Shown one piece after another: positions 62,501 to 64,000 of a stretch of 64,000 nt of DNA. Source of the DNA: Gavia stellata (lineage: Eukaryota > Chordata > Aves > Gaviiformes > Gaviidae); NCBI RefSeq assembly GCF_030936135.1, contig NC_082595.1, forward strand, positions 19,729,930-19,793,929, given 5' to 3'. A program made the position numbers and the translations under genes. The notes beneath the pieces were generated by a model. That model had not been told where the DNA came from. It made no database searches and saw nothing but the letters and a program-made list of their open reading frames with translations. The stretch's first letter is position 1. Each line of letters opens with the position of its first letter.

Positions 62501-62652
62501 CCTTCTTCCAAATGCTGCTAGTTCTCAGCTCCAGCCTCTTCATAGAGTCTCTCCTCCCAGATGTCCAGTCCACTCATCCAGCAGTAGTCAACCAAACACC
62601 ATTAGGTTGGCTCTGGGCAGCACACAGGCAAACGAGTCTGCAGTAACAGTGT
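59576..62652. other. Intergenic or 3' untranslated sequence, nothing recognised
   Basis: No exon, repeat family or RNA gene was recognised. The right part is probably the 3' untranslated region of the minus-strand gene ending at 62,653, but I found no canonical minus-strand AATAAA to mark its end. Confidence 0.5.
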
Positions 62653-62798
62653 TTAGATAATGTAGTAGCTTTCATTATAGTAAGAATCCTCCTCAGAGTC
62701 CTCACTGTCACAACTGCTCATCGACAAGATGGAGTAGATGGAAGAAATTACACTGCTGTCATTGTCTGTGGCTGGTTTCACCAACACATTCTGTTTCT
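62653..62798 (-). CDS. Terminal coding exon of an unrecognised minus-strand gene (RNF8 by position only)
   Basis: The exon follows the acceptor TTGAATGCAG, completes one codon and encodes 47 residues to TAA. The peptide opens KQNVLVKPATDND, continues SSVISSIYSILSM, has an acidic run DSEDSEEDSYY and ends NESYYII. It is hydrophobic-then-acidic with many Ser and Tyr. Casein kinase 2-type sites are dense. I do not recognise it. In mammals RNF8 precedes CMTR1 on the same strand, so RNF8 is the positional candidate, but human RNF8 ends differently and no RING or FHA exon is in the window. A different gene, or a lineage-specific last exon, is equally possible. Confidence 0.5.
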
Positions 62799-63936
62799 CT
62801 GCATTCAAAACACACAGATACAAAAGTTAGCAGTGACCACTGTACCCACAAATGCTAAATTACTAGTTGTCTTTGAAACTTATAGCCTCTTACTGTCAGT
62901 TTGCAATAGGTCTTTCAAGCTACAGGGCACAGGCATTTTTCTTTTCAATCTTCAACATTAAAAGAACAAGAGGCTGGGGGTTTTTTTGTTTGTTTTCTTA
63001 AGTTTCCTATATGCCTTCTCCTGTTAAGATAGCACAGATAAGAAGGACACATTCCCCATCCCTTCACTAGCACACAACTGGCAAGGGAAGTAGCTAACTA
63101 TTACCGTGTCTTGCCAGGTAAGAAATAGGGAAAGCAAAAAATTATGTAAGGAGCTCTCAAACAACCAATGGTTGTTCAGGATACTTACGGCCCCATCAAA
63201 ACCTCCATACATTTAAGAGCGCAAGCTGTCCTGTTGGTGCCCGTACTACTAAGACTCTTGGAAAGCCTTCTTGGGAAGCTCTAACTGAGCTTCTCAAGTG
63301 CCACTTGCATCATTATTTTTCTTTCAGCCGGTTTCTTCTTAAGAATTCATGTTTAAATAAACACATGGTTATCTTCATCTCAATCAAAATGTTTCCATCA
63401 CTGAATAAAAAGACTGCACAGAAACAATCCATCCTTCCTCCTGAAGTGTGTCATGGTGAAGCTAAATTATTTCCTACTAATAGTCATTTATATAATTAGA
63501 GCATCTATCGCATATGAAGGTAGGCTATGAGCTTATTCCTTTTTGTTCAAACAAGCATGAAGACCACTGGTTTACTACACAGAAATGAAGTGGGGTCCAA
63601 TGAAGGCACCACTTCATCTAATCACCATTAGCTACCTGATGAGACACTTCAATAGTGCTATGGCATACTCTGCAGATGTGCATATTACACAAGAGCAGTG
63701 TCAGTTCTGCAGAGGTGAAAGCAATTCACGAAGCCAAGCTGGGCAGCCTCTGAGCAGCGTAGCATTTCCTGAGGGAATCAGGTTGAGTTGGTTAAATAGT
63801 TTATAATTACAGGTTTGAATTAACACTGCTTAGCGATGTCATTCTATGTCACCATGGAGAATCTGAAACACTTCAAAAGCACCTTTCATTAGGTAAAAGG
63901 CTTGACACATTGCAAAATGAAAGATCATGCACTCAC
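62799..63936 (-). other. Probable intron of the right-edge gene
   Basis: Lies upstream of the terminal exon. A GGGGCC|GTAAGT donor-like site occurs on the - strand near 63,186, but the preceding sequence has stops in the relevant frames, so I did not call an exon there. Confidence 0.4.
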
Positions 63937-63963
63937 CTCTATGAGGGAAAAACAAGACAATTA
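63937..63963 (-). CDS. Candidate 27-nt microexon of the right-edge gene
   Basis: On the - strand a pyrimidine-rich acceptor (GCTGTTTTCCCTTAAG) is followed 27 nt later by a strong donor (AGAG|GTGAGT). One frame is open (IVLFFPHR) and ends with one base of a codon, which is exactly the phase the 62.7-kb exon needs. That phase match has a one-in-three chance of arising by accident, and all frames are closed without the splice. Confidence 0.2.
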
Positions 63964-64000
63964 CTTAAGGGAAAACAGCAATAGAAATTTGTTAAGGGGT

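Noticed and set aside
63024-63212. 62-codon minus frame ending near a GTAAGT site
   Set aside because: The donor-like site is good, but the frame just upstream is broken by stops and the peptide resembles no RNF8 or other known sequence.

Overview
The window looks like nuclear DNA of a bird. It holds intron-rich vertebrate genes, two CpG-island promoters, and many CR1 LINE fragments: two with the well-preserved 3' ends typical of birds and several ancient degraded ones. I saw no Alu, B1 or L1-type repeats. I cannot name the species. It is not prokaryotic, so operons, ribosome binding sites and CRISPR arrays do not apply. Layout, left to right: bases 1 to about 15,600 are non-coding as far as I can read, with an old CR1 cluster at 12.5-14.5 kb. 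A CpG island at about 15.6-16.7 kb drives CCDC167 on the + strand. I resolved all four coding exons of that gene; they give a 96-residue coiled-coil, tail-anchored membrane protein. CMTR1, the cap-1 mRNA 2'-O-ribose methyltransferase, runs toward it on the - strand. All 23 coding exons were placed between 32,620 and 56,908. Every exon junction keeps frame, and the total is 831 codons plus stop (human protein 835). The CMTR1 promoter is the CpG island at about 58.1-59.1 kb. Past it is a 3.5 kb gap, then a well-formed terminal coding exon on the - strand at 62.65-62.80 kb. Its product is an acidic, Ser/Tyr-rich tail I do not recognise. In mammals RNF8 lies upstream of CMTR1 on the same strand, so RNF8 is the positional candidate, but no RNF8 domain is in the window. 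The order (gene X)-CMTR1-CCDC167 matches the human 6p21.2 order RNF8-CMTR1-CCDC167. CCDC167 and CMTR1 converge tail to tail, and their only canonical poly(A) signals are about 70 bp apart. No obvious new biological system is present. The items most worth a second look are the unrecognised C-terminal exon and its possible 27-nt microexon partner, the 189-bp AT-rich inverted-repeat element in a CMTR1 intron, a possible short divergent transcript from the CMTR1 CpG island, the (GGGGC)6 tract, the triple YY1-like sites at CCDC167, and the abutting 3' ends.
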